Assembly (NCBI GenBank): GCA_036517115.1
Contig: DATDYB010000027.1
Location: 1-21,700, forward strand
From: DATDYB01 sp036517115
Lineage (GTDB): Bacteria; Patescibacteriota; Minisyncoccia; Phycocordibacterales; PALSA-1337
Reading direction: 5' to 3'
Length of the DNA stretch: 21,700 nucleotides
Made by a program: the position numbers and the translations under genes
Shown here: positions 1 to 6,934 of the stretch, one piece after another
Numbering within the stretch: position 1 is the first letter of the stretch
Layout: each line of letters begins with the position of its first letter
The notes under the pieces: model-generated
Database searches by the model: none
What the model was told of the DNA's origin: nothing
Seen by the model: the letters and a program-made list of their open reading frames with translations, nothing else

Positions 1-24
1 ACCTCAACCGTACAATCATTATGA
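1..24 (+). CDS. C-terminal end of an upstream gene (partial)
   Basis: Frame 1 is open from the window edge and ends at TGA (22-24), giving the residues TSTVQSL. The stop overlaps the ATG of the next gene in an ATGA arrangement, which suggests translational coupling. In type IV pilus operons pilN usually precedes pilO, so this may be a pilN-like C-terminus. Seven residues cannot show this, and the call rests on position only. Confidence 0.35.
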   Translation, partial: TSTVQSL

Positions 25-569
25 ACAAATTTTTAACTCCCCTTATTCTCATATTGATCGCGGCCGGCATATTCTGGGGATATGTCGACCCTGCGTATCA
101 GGAGATAAAGATACTTAAACGCACGAAAGCCGACTATGATTCCGCGATTGGGAAATCGCAAGAGCTTTTGAAACTTCGTGACGGATTGCTCAATAAATAC
201 AACAGTTTTAAGGGGGAAGATTTAAAACGCATGGAACGTCTCTTGCCGTCGAGTATTGATAACGTCCGGCTCATTATTGACATTAACGGCGTTACTTCAA
301 AATACGGAGCAAGCCTCAAGGACGTGAAGGTGAGCAGCGCTGATGAATTAAAGACGACCAATGGCGGCACCGCGATGGTGGGTGGGTCAGGCTACAACTC
401 CATGGTGCTCAATTTCAGTATTGATACCACCTACGAGAATTTCATTTCCATTCTCGCTGATCTTGAGAAAAGCCTCCGTGTGCTCGACGTTGTCTCGATC
501 TCCTTTAAAACAGGAGAAACGGACATGTATAAGTATGAAGTCGGTGTCCGTACCTATTGGTTAAAATAA
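21..569 (+). CDS. pilO: PilO-like type IV pilus alignment protein
   Basis: A 182-residue bitopic inner-membrane protein. A short N-terminal tail is followed by one membrane helix (about residues 5-24), a charged stretch likely to be coiled coil (about 28-75, containing the 'RLLPSS' turn typical of PilO) and a C-terminal alpha/beta domain (about 78-182) that matches the PilO ferredoxin-like fold in length and in its pattern ('YENFISILADLEKSLRVLDV'). In characterised systems PilO pairs with PilN and links the PilM/PilC platform to the outer parts of the machine. Here it probably spans the membrane beside the PilC platform. The start overlaps the preceding stop (ATGA) and no Shine-Dalgarno is visible. 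The immediate pilP-like/pilB neighbours support the call. The family is very divergent in CPR, so the symbol is by architecture. Confidence 0.72.
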   Translation: MNKFLTPLILILIAAGIFWGYVDPAYQEIKILKRTKADYDSAIGKSQELLKLRDGLLNKYNSFKGEDLKRMERLLPSSIDNVRLIIDINGVTSKYGASLKDVKVSSADELKTTNGGTAMVGGSGYNSMVLNFSIDTTYENFISILADLEKSLRVLDVVSISFKTGETDMYKYEVGVRTYWLK

Positions 570-574
570 TTATT

Positions 575-952
575 ATGGAATCGCAAAAAAACAGTCTTTT
601 CATACCGGTTCTAGTTATCCTTGCAGTGCTCATTATTGCTGGCTACCTGTATTTTTCGCGCGGCAACACGGGTGCGGTGCTCGAGACACAGGTTAAGACT
701 GCCGATGAGGTGATTGGTAAAGACCTTTTATTATCATTGCTTAAATTAAAGACGATTCACCTCGATGATTCTCTTTTTAAAGATCCGGTATTTCTCTCCC
801 TTCAGGACTGGACTATTGAGCTCGTGCCGCAACCGGTGGGTCGCAACAATCCGTTCTTACCTCTTGGGAAAAACGGGCCCACGGTCGCTACAAGCACGCT
901 GAAAACACCCGTTACCGCGGCTCCAAAGCCAGCTGCTACCACTAAAAAATAA
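575..952 (+). CDS. PilP-like small pilus assembly protein
   Basis: A 125-residue protein with one membrane helix (about 9-27), a soluble segment and a low-complexity Ala/Thr/Pro/Lys tail (about 103-125). The stretch 'GRNNPFLPL' (89-97) resembles the GRxDPF motif of PilP and related pilus lipoproteins. There is no lipobox cysteine, so it would be anchored by its helix rather than by lipid. I chose the ATG at 575, 5 bases after the pilO stop; a TTG at 557 in the same frame would overlap pilO and adds only six residues. It lies between pilO and pilB, where pilP often sits. The function is inferred from position plus this short motif. Confidence 0.6.
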   Translation: MESQKNSLFIPVLVILAVLIIAGYLYFSRGNTGAVLETQVKTADEVIGKDLLLSLLKLKTIHLDDSLFKDPVFLSLQDWTIELVPQPVGRNNPFLPLGKNGPTVATSTLKTPVTAAPKPAATTKK

Positions 953-963
953 CCTTACGCTCA

Positions 964-2694
964 ATGGGTATTTTAGATATTCTCGCTCAAAAAAAGCTTA
1001 TAAAGCCTGATGATGTCGCCGCTCTTAAAAAAGAGAGCGCGGCACCAGGCGCCTCGATGGACCGGATTTTGCTTGAACGAGGTGTGTCGCTTGAAGAGAT
1101 TTTAGCGGCCAAAGGCGAGTATCTCAATATCCCGGTTCGGAGTCTCGAAAACAAAGTAGTACCAGGCAACATTCTCGAGTACATTCCCGAAGAGTCGGCC
1201 ATGCATTACCGTTTCGTCCCGATCGGATTCAAGGAAGGGGTGCTTGAGGTGGGTATTGTCGATCCGGACAACATTGAGGCGCGTGACGCTCTTAACTTCA
1301 TTTCTTCCAAGATCAACGTTCCCTTCAAAGTTTTTTTGATTTCACAGCAGGATTTTGAAAAAGTGATTGAATCGTACAAAGGGCTTTCAGGCGAAGTAAC
1401 AAAAGCACTTTCCGAACTTGAGACTGAGCTTTCGTCCGAGGAAGTAGAATTTTCAGATGGCACCAAGGCCGAGGAAATCGCCAAGGCTCCTCAAGGGATG
1501 AGTACACGTATCATCGAAGACGCTCCCGTTACAAAAATCGTAGCGACCATCCTGCGATACGCGACGGAGGGTAATGCTTCCGACGTGCACATCGAACATG
1601 AGCGGGACAAAATCCGCGTGCGGTTCCGTGTCGACGGCGTGCTTAATACTTCACTTTCATTACCGACCAAAGTGCACAGTGCGGTGGTGGCACGCATCAA
1701 AATCCTCTGCAACATGAAGCTCGACGAGAAGCGCAAGCCTCAAGACGGGCGCTTCACGGCGCGTATCGAGGGACGCAAAATCGACTTCCGTGTTTCTACA
1801 TTCCCGGCATATTACGGCGAGAAAGTGGTGATGAGAATCCTCGACCAGGAACGCGGAGTTAAAAAGCTTGACGATATGGGGCTGACTGCGAGCAACTTGA
1901 GCCTTATTCGCGAAGCACTTGCTCGACCCTACGGATTGATCCTCCTTACCGGTCCTACTGGTAGCGGTAAGACGACCACACTCTACTCGATGTTAAATGA
2001 GCTCGATCGGGAAGCGTACAACGTGCTCTCCCTGGAAGATCCGATTGAATACAACATCGACGGCATGAGTCAGTCGCAGGTTCGTCCGGAAATTGGCTAC
2101 ACGTTTGCGAACGGTCTTCGTACAGCGCTCCGTCAGGACCCTGACATCATCATGGTGGGCGAGATCCGTGATCGGGAGACCGCCCAGCTTGCAGTTCAGG
2201 CGGCGTTGACCGGCCACCTTGTATTTTCAACACTTCACACCAATAACGCTGCGGGTGTGATCCCGCGTCTCATCGACATGGGTATTGATCCGTATCTGAT
2301 CGCGCCTACGCTTATTCTTGCTATGGCGCAACGTCTCGTGAGTGTGCTTTGCCCGAGCTCAGGCAAGGAAATTCCAATAGAGGGTAGTATTAAGATGATG
2401 ATTGAAAAGCAATTTACGGACGTTCCGGAAGAGTTTAAAAAAGGTCTGCCGATGGGTAAGAGTGTCTGGGGTATTTCCCCAACATCAGACTGTCCCAACG
2501 GCACACGCGGACGAACAGCGGTGTTCGAGGTGTTTAAAATGGATAAGGAGCTTGAGGCAACCATTCTTGCCAGGCCGACGGAACTTGAGGTGACTAAAAT
2601 TCTTCGTAAGAGGGGCATGCTTACGTTGAAAGAAGATGCCATCTTGAAAACAATGAGGCGGGAGATTCCGTTTGAGGAGGTGAACAAGTTATAG
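964..2694 (+). CDS. pilB: PilB/GspE-type pilus extension ATPase
   Basis: A 576-residue cytoplasmic hexameric ATPase that powers pilin polymerisation. An N-terminal MshEN/GspE-N-type domain (about 1-150) precedes the catalytic core. Walker A GPTGSGKT is at 330-337, followed by the Asp-box region ('LSLEDPIEYN'), Walker B with 'DPDIIMVGEIRDRETA' and the His box 'TGHLVFSTLHTNNAA'. Length and order fit PilB rather than PilT. The usual C-terminal zinc site of four cysteines is degenerate: only one Cys remains in each half ('LCPSSGK' and 'SDCPNGT'). The ATG at 964 is 11 bases after the previous stop, so the gene is co-transcribed with pilO and the pilP-like gene. No Shine-Dalgarno is seen. Confidence 0.95.
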   Translation: MGILDILAQKKLIKPDDVAALKKESAAPGASMDRILLERGVSLEEILAAKGEYLNIPVRSLENKVVPGNILEYIPEESAMHYRFVPIGFKEGVLEVGIVDPDNIEARDALNFISSKINVPFKVFLISQQDFEKVIESYKGLSGEVTKALSELETELSSEEVEFSDGTKAEEIAKAPQGMSTRIIEDAPVTKIVATILRYATEGNASDVHIEHERDKIRVRFRVDGVLNTSLSLPTKVHSAVVARIKILCNMKLDEKRKPQDGRFTARIEGRKIDFRVSTFPAYYGEKVVMRILDQERGVKKLDDMGLTASNLSLIREALARPYGLILLTGPTGSGKTTTLYSMLNELDREAYNVLSLEDPIEYNIDGMSQSQVRPEIGYTFANGLRTALRQDPDIIMVGEIRDRETAQLAVQAALTGHLVFSTLHTNNAAGVIPRLIDMGIDPYLIAPTLILAMAQRLVSVLCPSSGKEIPIEGSIKMMIEKQFTDVPEEFKKGLPMGKSVWGISPTSDCPNGTRGRTAVFEVFKMDKELEATILARPTELEVTKILRKRGMLTLKEDAILKTMRREIPFEEVNKL

Positions 2695-2727
2695 GTTATA
2701 AGTTTATAAGTTGAAAGTTAAATCGTG

Positions 2728-2733
2728 TATAAT
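2728..2733 (+). promoter_or_regulatory. -10 box of the receiver gene
   Basis: TATAAT ends 7 bases before the ATG at 2741, so transcription would start at or next to the A of the start codon. No good -35 is seen at the expected distance. Confidence 0.6.
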
Positions 2734-2740
2734 ATGTAGC

Positions 2741-3136
2741 ATGTCCGAAGAACCTAAAAAACCGATAGCCTTGCTTGTTGACGATGATCGATTTCTCCTC
2801 GACATGTATTCTCTGAAATTCAGCAAAGGGGGGCTTTCGGTGGTGGCTGCGTGCGGTTCCAAAGAAGCCCTCCAACATCTTCGTGATGGTCTCGTGCCGG
2901 ACGTGATGGTGCTCGACATCATTATGCCGACGATGGACGGACTGGAACTCCTAGGGGTTATTAGGAAGGAAAACCTTGCTTCAAAAGCGACGGTGATCAT
3001 GCTTACCAACCAAAGCCAGTCCTCGGAGATCGAAAAGGCGAAGCAACTCGGCGTTGATGGTTACATTGTGAAGGCCACCACCATTCCTTCAGAGGTGCTC
3101 TCTGAGGTAAAAAATATTATGAGCAACAAAAGATAA
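2741..3136 (+). CDS. Single-domain response regulator (CheY/PilG-like receiver)
   Basis: A 131-residue stand-alone receiver with no output domain. The acidic pocket is D14/D15, the phosphorylation site is D59 in 'VLDIIMPTMDG', the switch Thr is T89 ('MLTNQ') and the conserved Lys is K111 ('YIVKA'). All key residues are present, so it should be phosphorylatable. No histidine kinase gene lies in this window. Its place between pilB and pilT suggests it controls pilus extension and retraction, as PilG and PilH do in Pseudomonas; this is inference from context. I prefer the ATG at 2741 to the in-frame TTG at 2711, because TATAAT lies just upstream of the ATG and the TTG is upstream of that box. 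Confidence 0.9.
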   Translation: MSEEPKKPIALLVDDDRFLLDMYSLKFSKGGLSVVAACGSKEALQHLRDGLVPDVMVLDIIMPTMDGLELLGVIRKENLASKATVIMLTNQSQSSEIEKAKQLGVDGYIVKATTIPSEVLSEVKNIMSNKR

Positions 3137-3297
3137 ACATACCAATATGCGAATGAATGCTAATCTACAAATGGCTACGAATAATACTCCGATTGATCAC
3201 ATTTGTAGCTATTCGTCCCCCAAGGGGATTGCGATTCGTTCCCAATCGCTTCGCTCTTGGACGAATCGGGAATATCTTTGCACCATTAGTAGATTGG
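3137..3297 (+). other. Structured intergenic region between receiver gene and pilT
   Basis: No gene is seen. The stretch contains several inverted repeats: AATCTACAAATGG (3162-3174) against 3283-3295 (12 of 13 pairs), CTACAAAT (3165-3172) against 3201-3208, TCCCC (3216-3220) against 3224-3228, and CGATTCGT (3232-3239) against 3261-3268. The first two share their left arm and so exclude each other. It lies upstream of the pilT -10 box and may act as the 3' UTR or terminator region of the receiver gene. Confidence 0.5.
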
Positions 3298-3303
3298 TAT
3301 ATT
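3298..3303 (+). promoter_or_regulatory. -10 box of pilT
   Basis: TATATT ends 7 bases before the pilT ATG, the same layout as the other near-leaderless genes in the window. No Shine-Dalgarno is present. Confidence 0.45.
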
Positions 3304-3310
3304 TAATTTT

Positions 3311-4375
3311 ATGACTGACTTTAAAAAAGAACTCGCCGAGCTTGTGGACATTGTGGTTAAGGAAGGGGCATCCGACCTTCACATATCGGAAGGTCACCCT
3401 CCCACCATTCGTGTTTCAGGCTTTCTTATCCCTCTCATTAAACATCCGCCCCTCTCAAAAGAGGATACGTTGGGGTTGGTGACTGAACTTTTGACTGCTG
3501 AAAACAGAGAGCGTTTCCTCTCGTCTAAAGAAATTGATTTTTCATACAGTTCCGACGGTATCGCCCGTTTCCGCGGCAACGGCTATTTCCAGCAAGGTGC
3601 TATTAGTGTGGCGCTACGCCTTATTCCTAAGAAAATCAAGACGATCGAAGAGCTTGGTTTGCCGGCCACTCTCGAGTTATTTACTCGCAAACAGCAAGGT
3701 TTCTTTCTTTGTGTGGGGCCGGTAGGGCAAGGAAAAACTACTACACTCGCTGCACTCCTTGAGCTTATTAATGCCAATCGTGCTGAACACATCCTCACTA
3801 TTGAGGATCCCATTGAATATATTCACGAGCCCAAAAAGTCCATTATCGATCAGCGCGAAGTACGTGTTGATACGGCTGATTTCCAGACGGCACTTATCAG
3901 TATGTTTAGGCAGGACATTGACGTGGTGCTTATCGGTGAAATGAGAGGACCAGAGACCATGTCTACTGCGGTGACTGCTGCCGAAACCGGCCACATGGTA
4001 TTTTCCACGCTCCACACCAACAATGCTGCTCAAACCATCGACCGTATCATCGACTCGTTCCCTCCGGGTCAACAGGAGCAGATCAGAATGCAGCTCGCGG
4101 GTAGCCTTTCAGGCATCTTCTCTCAACGCCTCATTCCAAGGGTTTCGGGAGGTCTCATTCCTGCCTATGAACTTTTGATTGCCAACAATGCAGTGGCAAA
4201 TCTCATCCGGGAAAAGCGGGTACATGAGGTGAATACAGTTGTTGAGACAAGCTCAGGGGAGGGGATGATTGACATGAACCGTTGCCTTGCAGACTTGGTA
4301 CGCCGTGGAGAGATCACTGTTGAGAACGCGTATCTCAATACAATTAATCCGAAGACGCTGGAGAGGATGTTGTAG
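3311..4375 (+). CDS. pilT: PilT twitching-motility retraction ATPase
   Basis: A 354-residue cytoplasmic ATPase that drives pilus depolymerisation. The N-terminal PAS-like domain carries 'GASDLHISEG' and 'FRGNGYFQQGAISVALRLIP'. Walker A is GPVGQGKT (136-143, a variant of GPTGSGKS), the Asp box is 'LTIEDPIEY' and the Walker B region is 'VVLIGEMRGPETM'. The PilT signature 'AAETGHMVFSTLHT' and 'IDRIIDSFP' follow. The C-terminus contains 'LIREKRVHEV' and 'GMIDMNRCLADL', matching the PilT tail. The length is normal for PilT and there is no zinc site, as expected. It is followed 10 bases later by pilC. With pilB it gives the cell both extension and retraction motors, so dynamic pili and twitching or DNA uptake are plausible. 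Confidence 0.95.
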   Translation: MTDFKKELAELVDIVVKEGASDLHISEGHPPTIRVSGFLIPLIKHPPLSKEDTLGLVTELLTAENRERFLSSKEIDFSYSSDGIARFRGNGYFQQGAISVALRLIPKKIKTIEELGLPATLELFTRKQQGFFLCVGPVGQGKTTTLAALLELINANRAEHILTIEDPIEYIHEPKKSIIDQREVRVDTADFQTALISMFRQDIDVVLIGEMRGPETMSTAVTAAETGHMVFSTLHTNNAAQTIDRIIDSFPPGQQEQIRMQLAGSLSGIFSQRLIPRVSGGLIPAYELLIANNAVANLIREKRVHEVNTVVETSSGEGMIDMNRCLADLVRRGEITVENAYLNTINPKTLERML

Positions 4376-4385
4376 ACTAAAAAAT

Positions 4386-5591
4386 ATGTTATTTAATTAT
4401 AAAGCAATAGACGCAGCCGGAGCTCAACAGTCGGGAGCTATCGAAGCTATTAATGTCGATGTGGCCATTTCTTCGCTTCAGCGGCGCGGATTTATCATTT
4501 CTTCCATCAAAGGGGCGGGGGAGAAGTCTTTGTTTGATCGCAAATTTTCGTTTTTTGATCGAGTTAAAACAAAGGATGTGGTCATCCTGTCGCGTCAGAT
4601 GGCAACCCTGTTCGAAGCCCAGGTATCGGCGCTTCGCGTCTTCCGATTGCTGGCCGGAGAAACTGAAAACAAAATTCTCCGCTTCAAACTTGCTGAAATT
4701 TCAGACGATTTACAGGGAGGCAGCTCGATTTCTACAGCTCTAGCCAAGCATCCGACGGTTTTTTCCGACTTCTATGTGAGTATGGTCAAGGCGGGAGAGG
4801 AGTCCGGCAAGCTTGATGAGACATTCCTCTATATGGCTGATTACCTCGATCGTACGTATGAGATCACCTCCAAGACACGAAACGCTCTTATCTACCCAGC
4901 TTTCGTGATCTTCACGTTCATCGTGGTAATGATTCTCATGCTCACTATCGTGATTCCGAAAATTAGCGGCATTCTCAAGGAGTCAGGGCAAGGAATTCCA
5001 ATATACACCCAAGTGATTCTTGCTATCAGTAATTTCTTTGTCGATTATGGTCTCATTCTCCTGGCGGTAGTGATCGTGGGAGGATACTTTCTCTGGAGAT
5101 TCGTCCGCACAGCGTCGGGCAAGCTTTCGCTTGATCACTTTAAGCTCTCCATACCCTTAGTGCAAAATCTCTACCGAAAATTGTATTTATCCCGCATCGC
5201 CGACAACATGCATACCATGCTTCTCTCCGGTATTCCCATGATCCGGGCACTCGAGCTCACCGCGGCGGTGATTAACAACGAGGTCTATAAGGGAATTCTC
5301 GCTAATGCGGTGGAGCAAGTGAAGGGCGGAAGTTCTGTGTCTGACTCTTTGAGTCATAACGAAGAAATTCCGGGTATCATGATTCAAATGGTGAAGATCG
5401 GGGAGGAAACCGGTGAGCTCGCTAATATTTTGAAGACACTGTCGAGATTCTACGTTCGAGAGGTGAACAATGCCATCGATACCATGGTGGATTTGATCGA
5501 GCCGTTGATGATCGTCATGCTTGGGTTGGGAGTAGGCTTCTTGCTAGCAGCCGTCCTCATACCTATTTACTCGATCTCTGCCGCAATCTAA
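4386..5591 (+). CDS. pilC: PilC/GspF inner-membrane platform protein
   Basis: A 401-residue polytopic protein with two GspF domains. Domain 1 (about 60-185) contains 'LSRQMATLFEAQVSALRVFRLL' and 'FYVSMVKAGEESGKLDETF'; domain 2 (about 265-385) contains 'MHTMLLSGIPMIRALELTA' and 'MIQMVKIGEETGELANIL'. The repeated 'GEE(S/T)G(K/E)L' motif is diagnostic of the family. Hydrophobic helices lie near residues 170-195, 215-240 and 370-395. It is the membrane platform on which PilB and PilT act. I chose the ATG at 4386, 10 bases after the pilT stop; an upstream in-frame start at 4287 would overlap pilT by about 90 bases. The 20-bp arm of a hairpin repeat begins 12 bases after the stop. Confidence 0.95.
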   Translation: MLFNYKAIDAAGAQQSGAIEAINVDVAISSLQRRGFIISSIKGAGEKSLFDRKFSFFDRVKTKDVVILSRQMATLFEAQVSALRVFRLLAGETENKILRFKLAEISDDLQGGSSISTALAKHPTVFSDFYVSMVKAGEESGKLDETFLYMADYLDRTYEITSKTRNALIYPAFVIFTFIVVMILMLTIVIPKISGILKESGQGIPIYTQVILAISNFFVDYGLILLAVVIVGGYFLWRFVRTASGKLSLDHFKLSIPLVQNLYRKLYLSRIADNMHTMLLSGIPMIRALELTAAVINNEVYKGILANAVEQVKGGSSVSDSLSHNEEIPGIMIQMVKIGEETGELANILKTLSRFYVREVNNAIDTMVDLIEPLMIVMLGLGVGFLLAAVLIPIYSISAAI

Positions 5592-5602
5592 GGGAAAAGC
5601 GA

Positions 5603-5699
5603 AGCATTCTCCTAAAAAGTGGCTACGTAGGCTGGCGAGCCGGAGTCCTAGGAAATTTTTCACCAGAAAAATTATCCGGCCACTTTTTAGGAGAATGCT
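5603..5699 (+). repeat. Core-plus-arms hairpin element, copy 1
   Basis: Perfect 20-bp inverted arms (5603-5622 and 5680-5699) enclose a 57-nt core. The core is closely similar to the core at 15006-15061 read on the other strand. It contains GGCT-GGCG-AGCC and AATTTTT-CACCAG-AAAAATT hairpins. The arms have no similarity to those of copy 2. It directly follows pilC. I do not recognise a named family. Confidence 0.8.
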
Positions 5700-5749
5700 G
5701 AGCGATATTTTATCCACATCAGTGGCTATTGTCAGCTTGAATACTGGGG

Positions 5750-5755
5750 TATAAT
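5750..5755 (+). promoter_or_regulatory. -10 box upstream of the first pilin leader
   Basis: TATAAT preceded by GGGG. A weak -35 candidate, TTGTCA (5729-5734), lies 15 bases upstream. It would start a transcript near 5762, about 230 bases before the pilin ATG. Confidence 0.55.
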
Positions 5756-5761
5756 TCTCTG

Positions 5762-5990
5762 TATAAGTTTAATCATAGCCTGCTCGGGGGTCGACCTCCA
5801 CAAAGTTTTCTATACTTGGCGAGAGAGCAGGTCCAGACTTATAAGCGACGTAGGACGAGAGAAATGGGAAAATTCTTATTTTCTCATTTCCGAGTCGAGG
5901 AGTTTATATGAATTGTAATCATATAAGCGACGAGCTTATATAGGCAGTTGCCTATATCAATAACCAATTAATTAATTTTTTAAAACACAT
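5762..5990 (+). promoter_or_regulatory. Long structured 5' leader of the first pilin gene, with alternative hairpins
   Basis: This holds no ORF. Stem 1 pairs TATAAGT (5762-5768) with 5837-5843 and CCTGCTC (5779-5785) with 5825-5831. Stem 2 pairs 5861-5873 with 5878-5890 (one G-T wobble). Three overlapping hairpins follow: 5905-5911 with 5919-5925, 5921-5928 with 5934-5941, and 5938-5945 with 5950-5957. Neighbouring hairpins share bases and cannot form together, as in attenuators and riboswitch expression platforms. An 11-bp direct repeat (5840-5850 and 5922-5932) adds further options. No Shine-Dalgarno precedes the pilin ATG. I cannot assign it to a known RNA class. Confidence 0.55.
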
Positions 5991-6341
5991 ATGAAAAAAG
6001 GTTTTACATTGATCGAGCTCTTGGTGGTCATCGCCATCATCGGTATCCTTTCATCAGTAGTATTGGCTTCACTTAACAGCGCTCGAGGCAAGGCAAAGGA
6101 GGCTGCGTTTAGATCAGAACTTAAGGCACTTGTTGCCGGACTTACTAACGTTTGTGACAGCGCCAACATTGTTGCGGCAGATGCTGCGGCAACAACAAAC
6201 CGAGCTGCAGGCGTTATCAACAGTCAGAGCTGTGGATCAGCGGGCAACACAACCTTCAGCGTTACCTTCGCTCCAGCTAACGGCGCGGCATGCACCTCAG
6301 GCACCGTTACAGAAACAGCAGCTACTTTCGTAGGTTGCTAG
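5991..6341 (+). CDS. Type IV pilin (major-pilin-like), copy 1
   Basis: A 116-residue prepilin with a minimal class III leader, MKKG, then the cut site before F, 'FTLIELLVV' with Glu at mature position 5, and a 20-residue helix that forms the pilus core. The globular part is small and rich in Ala, Thr and Asn, with four cysteines (for example 'QSCGSA' and 'FVGC' at the C-terminus) that could form the D-region disulfides. It is short for a pilin. The leader is cut by PilD at 7472. It has its own promoter and a 230-base leader, and a strong terminator follows, so it is a single-gene unit. Such isolation and the strong terminator suit a highly expressed major pilin, but which of the three paralogues is dominant cannot be told. 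Confidence 0.9.
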   Translation: MKKGFTLIELLVVIAIIGILSSVVLASLNSARGKAKEAAFRSELKALVAGLTNVCDSANIVAADAAATTNRAAGVINSQSCGSAGNTTFSVTFAPANGAACTSGTVTETAATFVGC

Positions 6342-6369
6342 TACCACCACTCCCTTTTTTACAGCTAAC

Positions 6370-6392
6370 AACCGGGGTTATCCCCGGTTTTT
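6370..6392 (+). terminator. Intrinsic terminator after pilin 1
   Basis: Stem AACCGGGG (6370-6377) with CCCCGGTT (6382-6389), a 4-base loop and a T tract. Confidence 0.85.
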
Positions 6393-6418
6393 GCTTGTTG
6401 CCTGTGTACAGCGTGGGG

Positions 6419-6424
6419 TATAAT
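6419..6424 (+). promoter_or_regulatory. -10 box of pilin 2
   Basis: TATAAT in the context GTGGGGTATAAT. It lies 41 bases before the ATG at 6466, so this gene has a real, AT-rich leader, unlike most genes here. Confidence 0.6.
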
Positions 6425-6465
6425 AATCCAATAACAATAATTATTTAACCCTAACAGAATTTGGT

Positions 6466-6858
6466 ATGAAAAATAATAACAAAGGCTTTACATTGATTGA
6501 ACTCCTTGTGGTGATCGCGATCATCGGCCTTCTTTCGTCGATAGTGTTGGCATCATTGGGTAGTGCACGTGGCCGGGCAGGAAGGGTTGCGGCGATGACC
6601 GCGGGACGTGATGTGCTCGTTGAATTACAAGCGTGCAATATTGATGGTGGTTCTGCCAATTCGCCTGTAGCCGGAACTCTGGTATGTGCCGCCACTCCTG
6701 TGCATACAGTGAGTTGGCCTGCGCCCCAGGCTGGTTGGACGTATGGTGCCACATCTGGATCGGTATCAGCGGGGACTTATCAGTTCACGTTTAATGTTCC
6801 AAGCGGATCATCGTTGTCTGGGGTCACGTGTAATATGACAAAGAATAATTGCGAATAA
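6466..6858 (+). CDS. Type IV pilin (major-pilin-like), copy 2
   Basis: A 130-residue prepilin: leader MKNNNKG, then 'FTLIELLVVIAIIGLLSS' with Glu5, and a 20-residue hydrophobic helix. The globular domain contains 'CNIDGG', 'GTLVCAA' and a C-terminal 'VTCNMTKNNCE', which could form a disulfide-bonded D-loop. The N-terminal DNA is visibly related to the pilin genes on either side, so the three arose by tandem duplication, while the globular parts differ. It has its own -10 box and terminator. The peptidase and assembly machinery are the neighbouring pil genes. Whether it is a major pilin, a variant subunit or a pseudopilin is not decidable from sequence. Confidence 0.88.
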   Translation: MKNNNKGFTLIELLVVIAIIGLLSSIVLASLGSARGRAGRVAAMTAGRDVLVELQACNIDGGSANSPVAGTLVCAATPVHTVSWPAPQAGWTYGATSGSVSAGTYQFTFNVPSGSSLSGVTCNMTKNNCE

Positions 6859-6875
6859 TTTCAAACGAGTTGGGC

Positions 6876-6901
6876 AAAAACCGAGTATGCTCGGTTTTTT
6901 G
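6876..6901 (+). terminator. Intrinsic terminator after pilin 2
   Basis: Stem AAAAACCGAG (6876-6885) with CTCGGTTTTT (6890-6899), loop TATG, followed by further T residues. Confidence 0.85.
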
Positions 6902-6918
6902 TTTTCTGGCAGATGAGG

Positions 6919-6924
6919 TATAAT
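6919..6924 (+). promoter_or_regulatory. -10 box of pilin 3
   Basis: TATAAT ending 10 bases before the ATG at 6935. The expected start of transcription is only about 3 bases upstream of the ATG. Confidence 0.6.
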
Positions 6925-6934
6925 TGTTTTACCT

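Noticed and set aside
5603..5957. CRISPR array or insertion sequence in the gap after pilC
   Set aside because: No regularly spaced direct repeats and no transposase gene; the region is explained by a single hairpin element and a leader.
5762..5960. tmRNA, SRP RNA, RNase P RNA or 6S RNA in the pilin leader
   Set aside because: None of the conserved sequence blocks of these RNAs (tRNA-like ends, GGAAG tetraloop regions, P4 core) is present.
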